In this document: one piece after another, positions 53,477 through 61,535 of the stretch
How the letters are laid out: every line of letters begins with the position of its first letter
Numbering within the stretch: the first letter of the stretch is position 1
From: JBAZZQ01 sp041658725
GTDB taxonomy: Bacteria; Planctomycetota; Phycisphaerae; JAAYCJ01
Assembly: GCA_041658725.1 (NCBI GenBank)
Contig: JBAZZQ010000013.1
Coordinates: 12,470 to 76,469 of the forward strand
DNA length: 64,000 nt
Reading direction: 5' to 3'
Notes under the pieces: generated by a model
The model's database searches: none
Seen by the model: the letters and a program-made list of their open reading frames with translations, nothing else
What the model was told of the DNA's origin: nothing
Position numbers and translations under genes: made by a program

Positions 53477-54031
53477 ATGTCTATCAGATTCCTATGCCAA
53501 AATTGCCACAAACCCCTCGAAGTTGACGATGCCGATGCCGGAAACGAAGCGCTATGTTTCTTTTGCCGTTCGCGAAACACCGCCCCACAACAATCCGACC
53601 CCACCCTGGCAACTGCCCAACTCGCTCCGGAATTGTTTACCTCTTCGCGACCCGCCAAATCCCCGGTGATTGGCATTATAGGATTAATCGCCTCACTAAC
53701 CATGCTCGCGGTGATTACCTTCACTGTCGTTTGGTCCTACAAAAATGGTTATTTATCCGCCATGCAAACCGATAATTACACTTCGTTATCCAAAACAGAC
53801 CGGCAGAAAGTGATTAATAAAAAAATGGCGGAATCTGCAAAGCAGCCGATAATGCAAGCCGCATCCCTGACCTTTATCGCACTCCTCATCTTCGGCCTGG
53901 GGTTTTCCGTCGCCGGCCTCGCCACCCGAAGTGGAAAATCCCCCGCCCTTGCCGGACTAATCATCAGTCTCCTTGTCGTGCTACTTTTAATTTTTTCCAT
54001 TATTTCCACACTAAAGCGCCCACCAGGCTAA
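53477..54031 (+). CDS. zinc-ribbon membrane protein
   Basis: 184 residues from ATG at 53477 (AAGGAG upstream). The N-terminal ribbon is IRFLCQNCHKPLEVDDADAG then CFFC. Three membrane helices follow (IIGLIASLTMLAVITFTVVW, FIALLIFGLGFSVAGLA, LIISLLVVLLLIFSII). It contains a copy of the 16-mer repeat at 53635-53650. It lies four bases after dapB and probably shares its transcript. Function unknown. Confidence 0.8.
   Translation: MSIRFLCQNCHKPLEVDDADAGNEALCFFCRSRNTAPQQSDPTLATAQLAPELFTSSRPAKSPVIGIIGLIASLTMLAVITFTVVWSYKNGYLSAMQTDNYTSLSKTDRQKVINKKMAESAKQPIMQAASLTFIALLIFGLGFSVAGLATRSGKSPALAGLIISLLVVLLLIFSIISTLKRPPG
53635..53650 (+). repeat. GTTTACCTCTTCGCGA repeat, copy 1 (in CDS)
   Basis: Sixteen bases shared with 58620-58636, 59400-59416 and 61879-61895, each in a different gene and in varying reading frames. 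Here it codes for LFTSSRP. Confidence 0.8.
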
Positions 54032-54196
54032 CAGGGGCTTTTCTATTATTTCTTTCTACCGGCTACGTGCTACTTTTTTTATGGTTTTCTCTAGCTATCG
54101 TGCCTAGAATATGTTAGTTACCTACGTTATAGACTGGAAAAACGCTATGTGTGTTATTGTCCCGATAATAGCGGCAACGGGACGGGGATATATGCG

Positions 54197-55735
54197 ATGA
54201 ATTCGTCCGAGGATGAATTTTTCATTACATCTTGTATGGGCTGCGGTAAAAAGTATCGGCTGGCGAAAGGCTTTCTGGGCAAACAGGTAAAGTGCAAAAG
54301 TTGTCAGACCGTCTGGAAAGTCTCTGCCTCCGTCAATCAAGCCGCTTCTCTGACCGACGTTTCTGAGCTTACTGGTTCAGGCCTCAATAGCGGTCCGTCT
54401 CCAACCACCCCAGCTCCATCCTCCGCCAGTAACATCTCAAATTCCTCCCTCAACGAAAGCACCATCGATGAAGATCTCTCCTGGGTCGGAAGAAAGCTAG
54501 GCCGATTCCAGATCGTCGAGGTCCTCGGTAAAGGGGCCATGGGCATTGTCTTCAGAGCGCACGATCCGGACCTCAAACGTGATGTCGCCCTCAAAATCCT
54601 TGCCCGAAAGTTCATCCGAAGCCAGAAAAAAACCTATCGCCTCGAGCAATTCATTCGCGAGGCACGTTCCGCCGCCAGACTTTCACATCCCTATACCGTC
54701 ACCGTTTTCGAAATCGGACAGGACCAGGGATGGTTCTTCATCGCCATGGAATTGGTCGAAGGAAAAACGCTCCTCGACCTCGTTCGAAAAAAGAAAAAAC
54801 GTGTCCCCCTCGAACTTATCTGTCAGATCATCGCCCAGGCCGCCGAAGCACTCTCCGCCGCGCACAAACTCGGGATCATCCACCGCGATATCAAACCCAG
54901 CAATTTGATGCTGACTAAAGACGGACGGGTCAAAGTCGCCGATTTCGGACTCGCCCAACTCGCCGACTCCGAAGACGATTTCGAATTACCAACAAAGGCG
55001 GTCGGGACGCCCTACTGGATGTCCCCGGAACAGTGCCAGGGAAAGACCGCCGTCCCGCAAAGCGATATTTATTCCCTCGGGGCCGTCCTCTTTTTCACTC
55101 TTACAGGAGAGGTCCCATACCGAGGAAAAAACAAACGGGAAATCCTAAGCCAGCACCTGAGCACACCCATCTCCGATCCCCGAGCTTTTCGAAAAGACAT
55201 CCCCGAAAGTCTCGTCCGAATCATTCAAAAGGCCATGGCCAAAAACCCCTCCGAACGATATCAGGACGCCGCAGAAATGGCCATTGGGCTTCGGCAAATC
55301 GCCCAGGCGCTTACCCAGTCCAAAATGGCAGAACGATGGTGGGGACAACTCGCATCCACGGGTTCCATCCCCAATCGCCAAACCGGAAAATCCGGATTGA
55401 CCTCGCTGCGAAACTCCCTTTTGATCATCGTCATCCTCGCTATTCTCGGCGGCGGATTCTACTGGTACTCCAAACACAACAGCCCCTCTACTCTTCCCCC
55501 TAAGGTCCAGAGCACAGACGTTCCCGTCTTCGTTATCAAAGGAACGCAACTGTATCACGCGCTGGGCTGCTCGGTCTTAAAAGATGTTCCAAAAGACCAA
55601 ATCGTCAAATTTCCATCCGACAAGGCCGCCGAAGACCAGGGAAAAGCAGGTTGTCGATACTGTGAGGATATCCTCCGCGTGCTAAAAGCAAAAGCGTCAA
55701 CCCAAACCCCTCGTCCCCCACTCAAAATAAAGTGA
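54197..55735 (+). CDS. Ser/Thr protein kinase with N-terminal zinc ribbon
   Basis: 512 residues from ATG at 54197. The N-terminal ~40 residues form an MJ0042-type zinc ribbon (CMGCGKKYRLAKGF then CKSC). The Hanks-type kinase domain has the glycine loop GRFQIVEVLGKGAMGIVF, VALKIL, HRDIKPSNLM, KVADFGLAQL and the activation-loop end GTPYWMSPEQ. A membrane helix (LLIIVILAILGGGFYWY) places the C-terminus outside; it ends in a small Cys-rich unit (LYHALGCSVLK, CRYCEDIL) that resembles a metal- or ligand-binding sensor. Surface signalling is inferred. An upstream ATG at 54149 exists but is less well placed. Confidence 0.9.
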   Translation: MNSSEDEFFITSCMGCGKKYRLAKGFLGKQVKCKSCQTVWKVSASVNQAASLTDVSELTGSGLNSGPSPTTPAPSSASNISNSSLNESTIDEDLSWVGRKLGRFQIVEVLGKGAMGIVFRAHDPDLKRDVALKILARKFIRSQKKTYRLEQFIREARSAARLSHPYTVTVFEIGQDQGWFFIAMELVEGKTLLDLVRKKKKRVPLELICQIIAQAAEALSAAHKLGIIHRDIKPSNLMLTKDGRVKVADFGLAQLADSEDDFELPTKAVGTPYWMSPEQCQGKTAVPQSDIYSLGAVLFFTLTGEVPYRGKNKREILSQHLSTPISDPRAFRKDIPESLVRIIQKAMAKNPSERYQDAAEMAIGLRQIAQALTQSKMAERWWGQLASTGSIPNRQTGKSGLTSLRNSLLIIVILAILGGGFYWYSKHNSPSTLPPKVQSTDVPVFVIKGTQLYHALGCSVLKDVPKDQIVKFPSDKAAEDQGKAGCRYCEDILRVLKAKASTQTPRPPLKIK

Positions 55736-55762
55736 CTTTGTTTCCATTCGTAAAAAAAGCTA

Positions 55763-55799
55763 TCGCACCGCGATGAGCTTTAAAACATCGGCGGTGCGA
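55763..55799 (+). terminator. hairpin after Ser/Thr kinase gene
   Basis: TCGCACCG-CGATG (55763-55775) pairs with CATCG-g-CGGTGCGA (55786-55799), 13 base pairs with a one-base bulge. It follows the stop by 27 bases and probably ends the transcript. Confidence 0.6.
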
Positions 55800-56051
55800 C
55801 AGCAGCTGCTAGGGATCTATCGGCCCCGCGCTATGGCAGGACTGGACCATCCAGACCTTTATAAGAACCATCGATCACAGGGCATGCCAAAACCACATTT
55901 AGGATTAAGAACCGGAAAAAAACACCCCAACGGGTTCACCGGATCAAAAAACCAATTCCACATCTCACTCCTCCGTTTCTTGGTGTTTTCAATCACGCTT
56001 GTCTTCTCTATTAGATGTAAAATACAAATCCGGAAAAGTCAAATCGAGAGA

Positions 56052-56084
56052 CTCTTTAAGAGGCACGACCGTAAGGGAGTGTTC
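56052..56084 (+). repeat. dispersed repeat, copy 3
   Basis: CTCTTTAAGAGGCACGACCG and on to GTGTTC; identical to copies at 22584 and 50005 from the TTTAAGAGG onward. Here the left end is a palindrome, CTCTTTAAGAG. Confidence 0.9.
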
Positions 56085-56098
56085 TTCCCGTCCCCAAA

Positions 56099-56398
56099 CT
56101 ATCGATTCTGATGTTCCAAAAAGAAAAACGTCAGCGCCATTAATTGAAGTAATACAGCCCCCAATATCTTCAGCATCGTCCCCGCCGATCCCGAAATTTC
56201 CCCGATATCCACCAGCCCAACGATCGTCCAGAACGAAAGTCCGATCACCAACAACTGCGCCACCGCGCCCAGCAATTTCGTATAAGAAAAATCATGCTGA
56301 TACCCCGACCGGTTTTGTTGCTTCAACTGCTGCAAAATCTCTTCCAGCGTCCCCTGAATCTTACCCAACCGCTCATCGCTATTTTTTTCATTTTCCAT
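56099..56398 (-). CDS. small two-helix membrane protein
   Basis: 99 residues. A charged coiled-coil start (LGKIQGTLEEILQQLKQQN) is followed by two membrane helices (LLGAVAQLLVIGLSFWTIVG and MLKILGAVLLQLMALTFFFL). The start overlaps the end of gmhB by 11 bases. No family recognised; conserved small genes of this type are common in such genomes. Confidence 0.72.
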   Translation of the reverse strand: MENEKNSDERLGKIQGTLEEILQQLKQQNRSGYQHDFSYTKLLGAVAQLLVIGLSFWTIVGLVDIGEISGSAGTMLKILGAVLLQLMALTFFFLEHQNR

Positions 56399-57026
56399 TG
56401 TGAACGCCTCTTTTTAAAACCTGTCCGCTGTAAGCTGTTTGCTGTAAGCTTTTAAGTATTTTAACCGCCGCCAACAAATTATCAGCACAAAAATCCGAGC
56501 GTAGCTCGGTTTCGAGTTGTGCCTTTAACCCTAAACTCTTGATTTGAACCGTCCTCATTCCGCAAACGCGCCCCGCCCGAATATCATCTTCCCGATCCCC
56601 GATCATCCAAGACCCGCGTAAATAAAGGCCATGCCGATACGCCCCTTTAAGTATCATCCCAGGCGACCCTTTTCGATCCGCGCAATCCTTGCGAAATTCC
56701 TCCACCGTCCCTTCCACATGGTGCGGACAGCAAAAATAATCCAGCAACCGAACCCCCGCCTCTTTCATCATTAAGCAAAACCGTTCCTTCACCGCCTCCA
56801 TCTGTTCCAGCGTAAAAATCCCCCGAGCCAACCCCGACTGATTACTAACCACAATCAAAGCATACCCCATCTCTTGCAATATCCGCAATCCCTCTATCGC
56901 TCCCGGCAAAACCCGCACATCCTCAGGCCGACCAATAAACCCCGTATCCTCAATAATCGTACCATCTCGATCCAGAAAAACCCCCACCCGAGGCCGCAAA
57001 GCATCAATTGTTTTTCCGTCGTCCAT
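56388..57026 (-). CDS. gmhB: D-glycero-D-manno-heptose 1,7-bisphosphate 7-phosphatase
   Basis: 212 residues, a HAD phosphatase: VFLDRDGTIIED (nucleophile Asp), IVVSNQSGLARG, the cysteine-containing region CCPHHVEGTVEEF and MIGDREDDIRAGR. It removes the 7-phosphate in the ADP-heptose pathway. The last ~20 residues (SLQQTAYSGQVLK onward) are encoded by CAGC-type repeat DNA at 56424-56455 and look like an accidental extension. It follows gmhA in the minus-strand operon. Confidence 0.93.
   Translation of the reverse strand: MDDGKTIDALRPRVGVFLDRDGTIIEDTGFIGRPEDVRVLPGAIEGLRILQEMGYALIVVSNQSGLARGIFTLEQMEAVKERFCLMMKEAGVRLLDYFCCPHHVEGTVEEFRKDCADRKGSPGMILKGAYRHGLYLRGSWMIGDREDDIRAGRVCGMRTVQIKSLGLKAQLETELRSDFCADNLLAAVKILKSLQQTAYSGQVLKRGVHNGK
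56424..56455. repeat. CAGC/GCTG-type repeat inside the end of gmhB
   Basis: Alternating TGTCCGCTGTAAGCTG-like words, related to those near 21657-21692. On the minus strand they code for the unusual SLQQTAYSGQ tail of GmhB. Confidence 0.55.
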
Positions 57027-57035
57027 TTCTTCTCT

Positions 57036-57076
57036 TCTACTTTTCTACCAGACTACTCGTCTACTCGACTACTTCT
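57036..57076 (-). repeat. intergenic TAG-rich repeat, copy 3
   Basis: ACTACTCGTCTACTCGACTA lies between gmhA and gmhB. The TAG stop of gmhA (57069-57071) is part of it. Same family as 18255-18298. Confidence 0.7.
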
Positions 57077-57647
57077 TCAGGCAAAGCCGTGCTTCCATCA
57101 ATTCACAAACCACATGATATGCCAGCATATGCCCTTCTTGTATCCTATTCGCCCTCGTATGCGGCGAGCAAAAACAAAAATCGCAAATCCCTTTAAATTT
57201 TCCTCCGCTCTCACCCGTGAACCCGACCACCACCGCCCCCAACTCCTTAGCGGCCTGACCCGCCAAAATAATATTCCGACTGTTCCCACTCGTCGTCAAC
57301 CCCCAAAAAACATCCCCAGTCTTCACCAACGCCCTCACCTGCCGCAAAAAAATATCGTCATAACTATAATCATTACCCACGCAAGTCAGCACCGAGCTAT
57401 CCGTAGAAAGCGAAATCGCCGGCAACGGCCGACGATCAAACAAATATCGCCCAATAAATTCCCCCGCGATATGCTGTGCATCCGCCGCCGACCCCCCATT
57501 CCCCGCCAAAACAACTTTCCCCCCGTTTTCCACCGAGCGAACAATACCCCCCGCAATCTTCTCCAACACGGTCAGAGTCTCGTCACAACACATCTTCTCA
57601 ATCACACCAAGATGTTCCCGAATATTCTCTCGAATTTTCTCAATCAT
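57069..57647 (-). CDS. gmhA: sedoheptulose-7-phosphate isomerase
   Basis: 192 residues from ATG at 57647, with GGAGG six bases upstream. SIS domain: VLAGNGGSAADAQHIAGEF, with the zinc His, then LSTDSSVLTCVGNDYSYDD and LTTSGNSRNIILA, all typical of GmhA. It makes D-glycero-D-manno-heptose 7-phosphate from sedoheptulose 7-phosphate, the first step to ADP-heptose. It lies between hldE and gmhB on the minus strand. The longer frame to 57689 is built from repeat-like sequence. Confidence 0.95.
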   Translation of the reverse strand: MIEKIRENIREHLGVIEKMCCDETLTVLEKIAGGIVRSVENGGKVVLAGNGGSAADAQHIAGEFIGRYLFDRRPLPAISLSTDSSVLTCVGNDYSYDDIFLRQVRALVKTGDVFWGLTTSGNSRNIILAGQAAKELGAVVVGFTGESGGKFKGICDFCFCSPHTRANRIQEGHMLAYHVVCELMEARLCLKK

Positions 57648-57664
57648 TAACAACCTCCAAGTTT

Positions 57665-57685
57665 TTCTTCTCTTCAATCCAAAAT
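57665..57685 (-). repeat. 21-base repeat shared with 60310-60330
   Basis: Twenty-one bases containing TTCTCTTCAATCCAAAAT are identical at 60310-60330. Both lie at gene ends in the LPS cluster. Confidence 0.75.
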
Positions 57686-57699
57686 CCAAAATCGAAAAT

Positions 57700-59190
57700 T
57701 TATTTCATTCGCTCAATGATCGTCTGGATGATTTTACTCGTACTATACTCATGTTCTATCGGCGCCAGCGCCACCTTCCCTCCATAGCTCAAAACAAACT
57801 CATGTCCCACCACTCCTTCCACTGTATAGTCTTGTCCCTTCACCAGCACCTCAGGCCGTACTTGCTTCACCAGCTCGATCACCGACGGTTCATCAAAAAT
57901 CACCACATAATCCACCGCCTCCAACGCCGCCACCATCCTCGCCCGTTCCAATTCCCCAACCAAAGGCCGGTTTGGCCCCTTGATCGCCTTCACCGACCGA
58001 TCCGAATTCATTCCCACCACCAAAACGTCCCCCTGCTCCCGAGCAAACTCCAGATAGCTCACATGCCCGGGATGCAGCAAATCGAAACACCCGTTTGTAA
58101 ACGCGATTCGCTTACCTGCCCCCCGCAATATCTTAAGTTCCCCCAGTAACTGACTCCGCTCCACCAACTTCCCACGATGCCGCCGATTCTGCTTGAGCAA
58201 CTCAAAAATCAACTGCTCCCGCGTAATCGGAACCGCACCCGCCTGTTCCACTTCCCATCCGCCACCCACATTCGCCAATACCGACGCGCTACGCAAATCC
58301 ATCCCTTCAGACATCCCCACCGCCAACGCCGCCAGCACCACATCCCCCGCCCCAGTATTATCAAACACCTCCCGCGGCTTCGTGGGAATATGTTCGTCGC
58401 CATTTTCTTGCGAGATAAAAATCCCATCCCGATCCAGTTTCACCAACACCGCGCCAATTTCATATTTCGTCCGTAATATTTCCCCCGCCCGACAAGCATC
58501 TTCGACAGTCTTGATATCGACCCCACTAGACATCGACGCTTCAACACGATTAGGGGTAATCACATCCACCCCTCGATACCGTTCATAATCGCTAACGCGC
58601 GCGGGATCCGCCAATATTGGTTTACCTCTTCGCGAACCCTCCCGCACCAACCATTTTAAAAGGTGATCGCTCCCAAACAATCCCTTATCATAATCTTCCA
58701 CCGCGATCAGCCGAACCTTATCCAAAAGCGGTACGAGTTTTTCCTTCACTTCCTCAATCAGTTCCCGATGGTAGTGCCGCGAATCCTCCATATCCACCCG
58801 CAACAATTGCTGTTTGATCCGATGCTGCGCCAACCCGATCAACCGCTGTTTCACCGTCGTCGGAATCCCTTCCCCTCGGATAATCGCGGACGTATCTGCC
58901 CCAATTTCCGTCAAAAGGTCGCAAACCGCCGCACCCGCCGCATCATTCCCCACGACCCCGGCGCAATAAGCTTTCGCCCCCAAACTCGCCAGACTCGCCC
59001 CCACCGATCCCGCTCCTCCAAGCCGTGTCTGACGTTCCACCACCTTCAACACCGGAACCGGCGCCTCCGGACTGATCCGGTCCGTATCCCCAAAAAGATA
59101 TTCGTCCAGCATATAATCCCCAACCAGTAAAATCGCCTCTCCTCGCCGGACCTGCAATTTCTCAACTAACTGACTGATCTCGTTATACAT
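57700..59190 (-). CDS. hldE: bifunctional heptose 7-phosphate kinase/heptose 1-phosphate adenylyltransferase
   Basis: 496 residues. The N-terminal ribokinase-like domain (about 1-330) has LLVGDYMLDEYLFGD and the ATP/anion hole DNTGAGDVVLAALAVG. The C-terminal nucleotidyltransferase (about 355-496) has TNGCFDLLHPGHVSYL (HxGH) and VVGMNSDRSVKAIKG. It phosphorylates heptose 7-phosphate and joins it to AMP, giving ADP-heptose. HldD, the last enzyme, is not seen in the window. A copy of the 17-mer repeat lies within the kinase half (58620-58636). Confidence 0.97.
   Translation of the reverse strand: MYNEISQLVEKLQVRRGEAILLVGDYMLDEYLFGDTDRISPEAPVPVLKVVERQTRLGGAGSVGASLASLGAKAYCAGVVGNDAAGAAVCDLLTEIGADTSAIIRGEGIPTTVKQRLIGLAQHRIKQQLLRVDMEDSRHYHRELIEEVKEKLVPLLDKVRLIAVEDYDKGLFGSDHLLKWLVREGSRRGKPILADPARVSDYERYRGVDVITPNRVEASMSSGVDIKTVEDACRAGEILRTKYEIGAVLVKLDRDGIFISQENGDEHIPTKPREVFDNTGAGDVVLAALAVGMSEGMDLRSASVLANVGGGWEVEQAGAVPITREQLIFELLKQNRRHRGKLVERSQLLGELKILRGAGKRIAFTNGCFDLLHPGHVSYLEFAREQGDVLVVGMNSDRSVKAIKGPNRPLVGELERARMVAALEAVDYVVIFDEPSVIELVKQVRPEVLVKGQDYTVEGVVGHEFVLSYGGKVALAPIEHEYSTSKIIQTIIERMK
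58620..58636 (-). repeat. GTTTACCTCTTCGCGAA repeat, copy 2 (in hldE)
   Basis: Codes on the minus strand for part of GSRRGKPILADP. The match with copy 3 at 59400 extends to about 29 bases, with one gap. Confidence 0.8.
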
Positions 59191-59199
59191 ATATCGTCT

Positions 59200-59235
59200 C
59201 TTCTATTTTTCTACTTGACTACTCGCTTACTTACT
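59200..59235 (-). repeat. intergenic TAG-rich repeat, copy 4
   Basis: TTCTACTTGACTACTCGCTT between hldE and lpxK. The TAG stop of lpxK (59211-59220 region) lies inside it. Confidence 0.6.
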
Positions 59236-60269
59236 TCCCAAATTTTCTTCCGCAACATTTCCCTATCCTCATCCTCCATAAAAATCTCAATCGCAATCGC
59301 AAAAATTGCTTTCGCGCCGATTCCCGCGTCCCGAATCATCCCCGCGCTAATCTTCACCCGGTCTTTCATCGTGCAAACAATAAAATCCGCTCCGACCTGG
59401 TTTACCTCTTCGCGAATCTCCCGCAACTCGCCAACCGTAAAATAGTGATGATCCCGAAACTCGCGCGTCCCGACAACTATCCCTCCAATTTTCCGAACCG
59501 TATTGAAAAACGCTTCGGGTTGTCCAATTCCCGCAAACGCAAAAACCTTACGTCCTCCAATTTTCTCTTCGCAATGGTCGAATCGATTCCCCTCCAAATC
59601 TTCGCACCCGCGAACGCGATGTTCCGAAACCAAAATCGGAACATCCCCCGCATATCGCCGTATCTCCAACTTGATCTCCTCCACAATCGCCCGCTCCACC
59701 TGTTCGCACCGGGTCAAAACGACAATATCCGCTCGCCCCAACCCTTCCACCGGCTCCCGCAACCTCCCTGCCGGAATCATTTTCCCTCCGCCAAACGGAT
59801 TCGTCGCATCAACCAAACAAATATCCAAATCCCGCCCCAACCGACGATGCTGAAACCCGTCATCCGCGATCAAAACCCTCACCGACTGCGAAATTGCCCG
59901 CCGTCCTCCCAAAATCCGATCCCCGCACACCGACACCATCGCACCCGGCAATTCCCGACCAAGCAAAATCACCTCATCCGCCTCCCGTCCTCCTGTACTA
60001 CCATACCCCCGCAATACAACCCCCACCGAATATCCCGCTTCTTCCGCCATCTTCCCCAGCAACACCACCATCGGCGTCTTACCAGTCCCACCGGTCGTCA
60101 AATTCCCCACCGAAATCACCGGCACCGGTAACCACACTGTCTTGACCAACCCACGATCATAAAAAAAATTCCGTACCCGAATTAATTCCCCATATAACCC
60201 ACCCAACGGTCCCAACACCCGAGACCCGAAACCCGAAACCCGAAATAAATTAGACCAGGTAGTAGTCAT
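59211..60269 (-). CDS. lpxK: tetraacyldisaccharide 4'-kinase (LpxK)
   Basis: 352 residues. The P-loop is VGNLTTGGTGKTPMVVLLG, as in LpxK; DGFQHRRLGRDLDICLVDA is also typical. It phosphorylates the 4' position of the lipid A precursor at the inner membrane. The N-terminus holds an unusual RVSGFGSRVLGP segment encoded by heptamer repeats (60218-60245), just where LpxK normally has a hydrophobic helix. A copy of the 17-mer repeat lies near the C-terminus (59400-59416). It lies in the heptose operon between hldE and the IDH-like gene. Confidence 0.92.
   Translation of the reverse strand: MTTTWSNLFRVSGFGSRVLGPLGGLYGELIRVRNFFYDRGLVKTVWLPVPVISVGNLTTGGTGKTPMVVLLGKMAEEAGYSVGVVLRGYGSTGGREADEVILLGRELPGAMVSVCGDRILGGRRAISQSVRVLIADDGFQHRRLGRDLDICLVDATNPFGGGKMIPAGRLREPVEGLGRADIVVLTRCEQVERAIVEEIKLEIRRYAGDVPILVSEHRVRGCEDLEGNRFDHCEEKIGGRKVFAFAGIGQPEAFFNTVRKIGGIVVGTREFRDHHYFTVGELREIREEVNQVGADFIVCTMKDRVKISAGMIRDAGIGAKAIFAIAIEIFMEDEDREMLRKKIWEVSKRVVK
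59400..59416 (-). repeat. GTTTACCTCTTCGCGAA repeat, copy 3 (in lpxK)
   Basis: On the minus strand it codes for part of REIREEVNQ, in a different frame from the copy in hldE. Confidence 0.8.
60218..60245. repeat. CCCGAAA heptamer array inside lpxK
   Basis: Three exact CCCGAAA units (60225-60245) preceded by CCCGAGA. They code on the minus strand for FRVSGFGSR in the N-terminus of LpxK. Confidence 0.8.
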
Positions 60270-60309
60270 AATCTTAGATTCTTCGTTTAGCAGTCGTAGG
60301 AACGACGAC

Positions 60310-60330
60310 TTCTTCTCTTCAATCCAAAAT
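60310..60330 (-). repeat. 21-base repeat at the end of IDH-like gene
   Basis: Identical to 57665-57685. The last codons and TGA stop of the IDH-like gene (60319 onward) lie in it. Confidence 0.75.
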
Positions 60331-61401
60331 TCGTTTACATATCGCTTCCGCCATCTCCCGCGTCCCCACCGCCGAAGTATCCTCCCGATCCGCCTTCATA
60401 TCATAAGTAACGTCTTTCCCTTCCCCGATCACCGCCGCCACCGCACGCTCCAACTTCTGGGCCTCTTGCGAATAACCCAAATACTCCAGCATCAACTTCC
60501 CTGACAATATCATCGCCGTAGGATTCACTTTATTCAAACCCTTATACTTTGGCGCACTACCATGCGTCGCTTCGAACACCGCCCCATTCGCCCCAACATT
60601 CGCACCAGGCGCAACACCAAGCCCTCCCACCAACCCCGCCGCCAAATCGCTCAAAATATCACCATACAAATTCGGCAACACCAGCACATCATAAAGCTCC
60701 GGCTTCTGAACCAACTGCATACACATATTGTCCACGATCCGGTCTTCAAACTCGATATCGCCATACCCCTTCGCCACCTCCCGCGATATCTCAAGCCACA
60801 GCCCATCCGTATGTTTCATAATATTCGCTTTATGCACCGAAGTAACTTTCTTTCGCCCATGCGCCCGAGCATATTCAAACGCATATTTCACAATCCGCCG
60901 CGTCCCTTCCACGCTGATTGGCTTGATACTGATCCCTGTATTGACTCCGATTTTCCGCGTCCCATGCTTATTCAACCACTCGATCAATTCCAGCGTCTCG
61001 CTCTTACCCTTTTCAAATTCAATCCCCGCGTATAAATCTTCTGTATTCTCCCGAACGATCACAAGGTCCACGTTCCCAAAATAAGTCCGAACTCCTTTAT
61101 AGGTCTTGCAGGGTCTTACGCAGGCATACAAATCCAGGCACTGCCGCAAATACACATTCACCGACCGAAACCCCGTCCCGACTGGCGTCGTAATCGGCGC
61201 CTTGATCGCCACTTTATTTTTCCTTACCGACTCGATAGTCCGTTCCGGCAAAGGCGTTCCCTCGCGTGCCATCACATCGATCCCAGCCTCCTGAACATCC
61301 CATTCAATTTTCACGCCCGTAGCGTCAATGCACCGCCGAGTAGCCTCAGCCAACTCCGGCCCTGTCCCATCACCCGTTATTAATGTAACTCGCATCGCCA
61401 T
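60319..61401 (-). CDS. NAD-dependent isocitrate/isopropylmalate dehydrogenase family enzyme
   Basis: 360 residues. Beta-decarboxylating dehydrogenase signatures are MRVTLITGDGTGPE, VRENTEDLYAGIEF with the substrate Arg and Tyr, and the metal/NAD motif VLPNLYGDILSDLAAGLVGG followed by FEATHGSAPKYKG. The form with ENTEDLYAG is typical of NAD-isocitrate dehydrogenase. It converts isocitrate to 2-oxoglutarate in the cytoplasm. Homoisocitrate or tartrate dehydrogenases are less likely. It heads the minus-strand LPS operon, though its metabolic role is separate. Start 61401 or 61395. Confidence 0.88.
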   Translation of the reverse strand: MAMRVTLITGDGTGPELAEATRRCIDATGVKIEWDVQEAGIDVMAREGTPLPERTIESVRKNKVAIKAPITTPVGTGFRSVNVYLRQCLDLYACVRPCKTYKGVRTYFGNVDLVIVRENTEDLYAGIEFEKGKSETLELIEWLNKHGTRKIGVNTGISIKPISVEGTRRIVKYAFEYARAHGRKKVTSVHKANIMKHTDGLWLEISREVAKGYGDIEFEDRIVDNMCMQLVQKPELYDVLVLPNLYGDILSDLAAGLVGGLGVAPGANVGANGAVFEATHGSAPKYKGLNKVNPTAMILSGKLMLEYLGYSQEAQKLERAVAAVIGEGKDVTYDMKADREDTSAVGTREMAEAICKRILD

Positions 61402-61438
61402 AGTCTCTTTCTTTTAATTTTACATTTCGAAATTTCGT

Positions 61439-61462
61439 GTAGGATGGGCTTGGCCCACCATC
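61439..61462. repeat. GTAGGATGGGC palindromic repeat
   Basis: GTAGGATGGGCTTGGCCCAC and on to CATC; TGGGC-TTG-GCCCA forms a hairpin. It lies between the divergent IDH-like and LPS kinase genes. Its GTAGG start and internal palindrome resemble the 28-base repeat class. Confidence 0.6.
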
Positions 61463-61535
61463 TTATCCCTTGTAGCATAAGCGTATCACAAACCAGTTGC
61501 AAGTCCTTGTCCGCACTTTTATAATGTAGCTGCTT

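Larger units (their letters stand above)
55736..56098. other. 363-base spacer with hairpin and repeat
   Basis: Holds a hairpin (55763-55799) after the kinase gene and copy 3 of the dispersed repeat (56052-56084). No gene is seen; a frame through it (55773-56111) is unsupported. Confidence 0.5.

Noticed and set aside
58605..59420. Idea that the 17-mer similarity in hldE and lpxK reflects a shared protein motif
   Set aside because: The two copies are read in different frames, so protein-level selection cannot explain the match. It was kept as a DNA-level finding.
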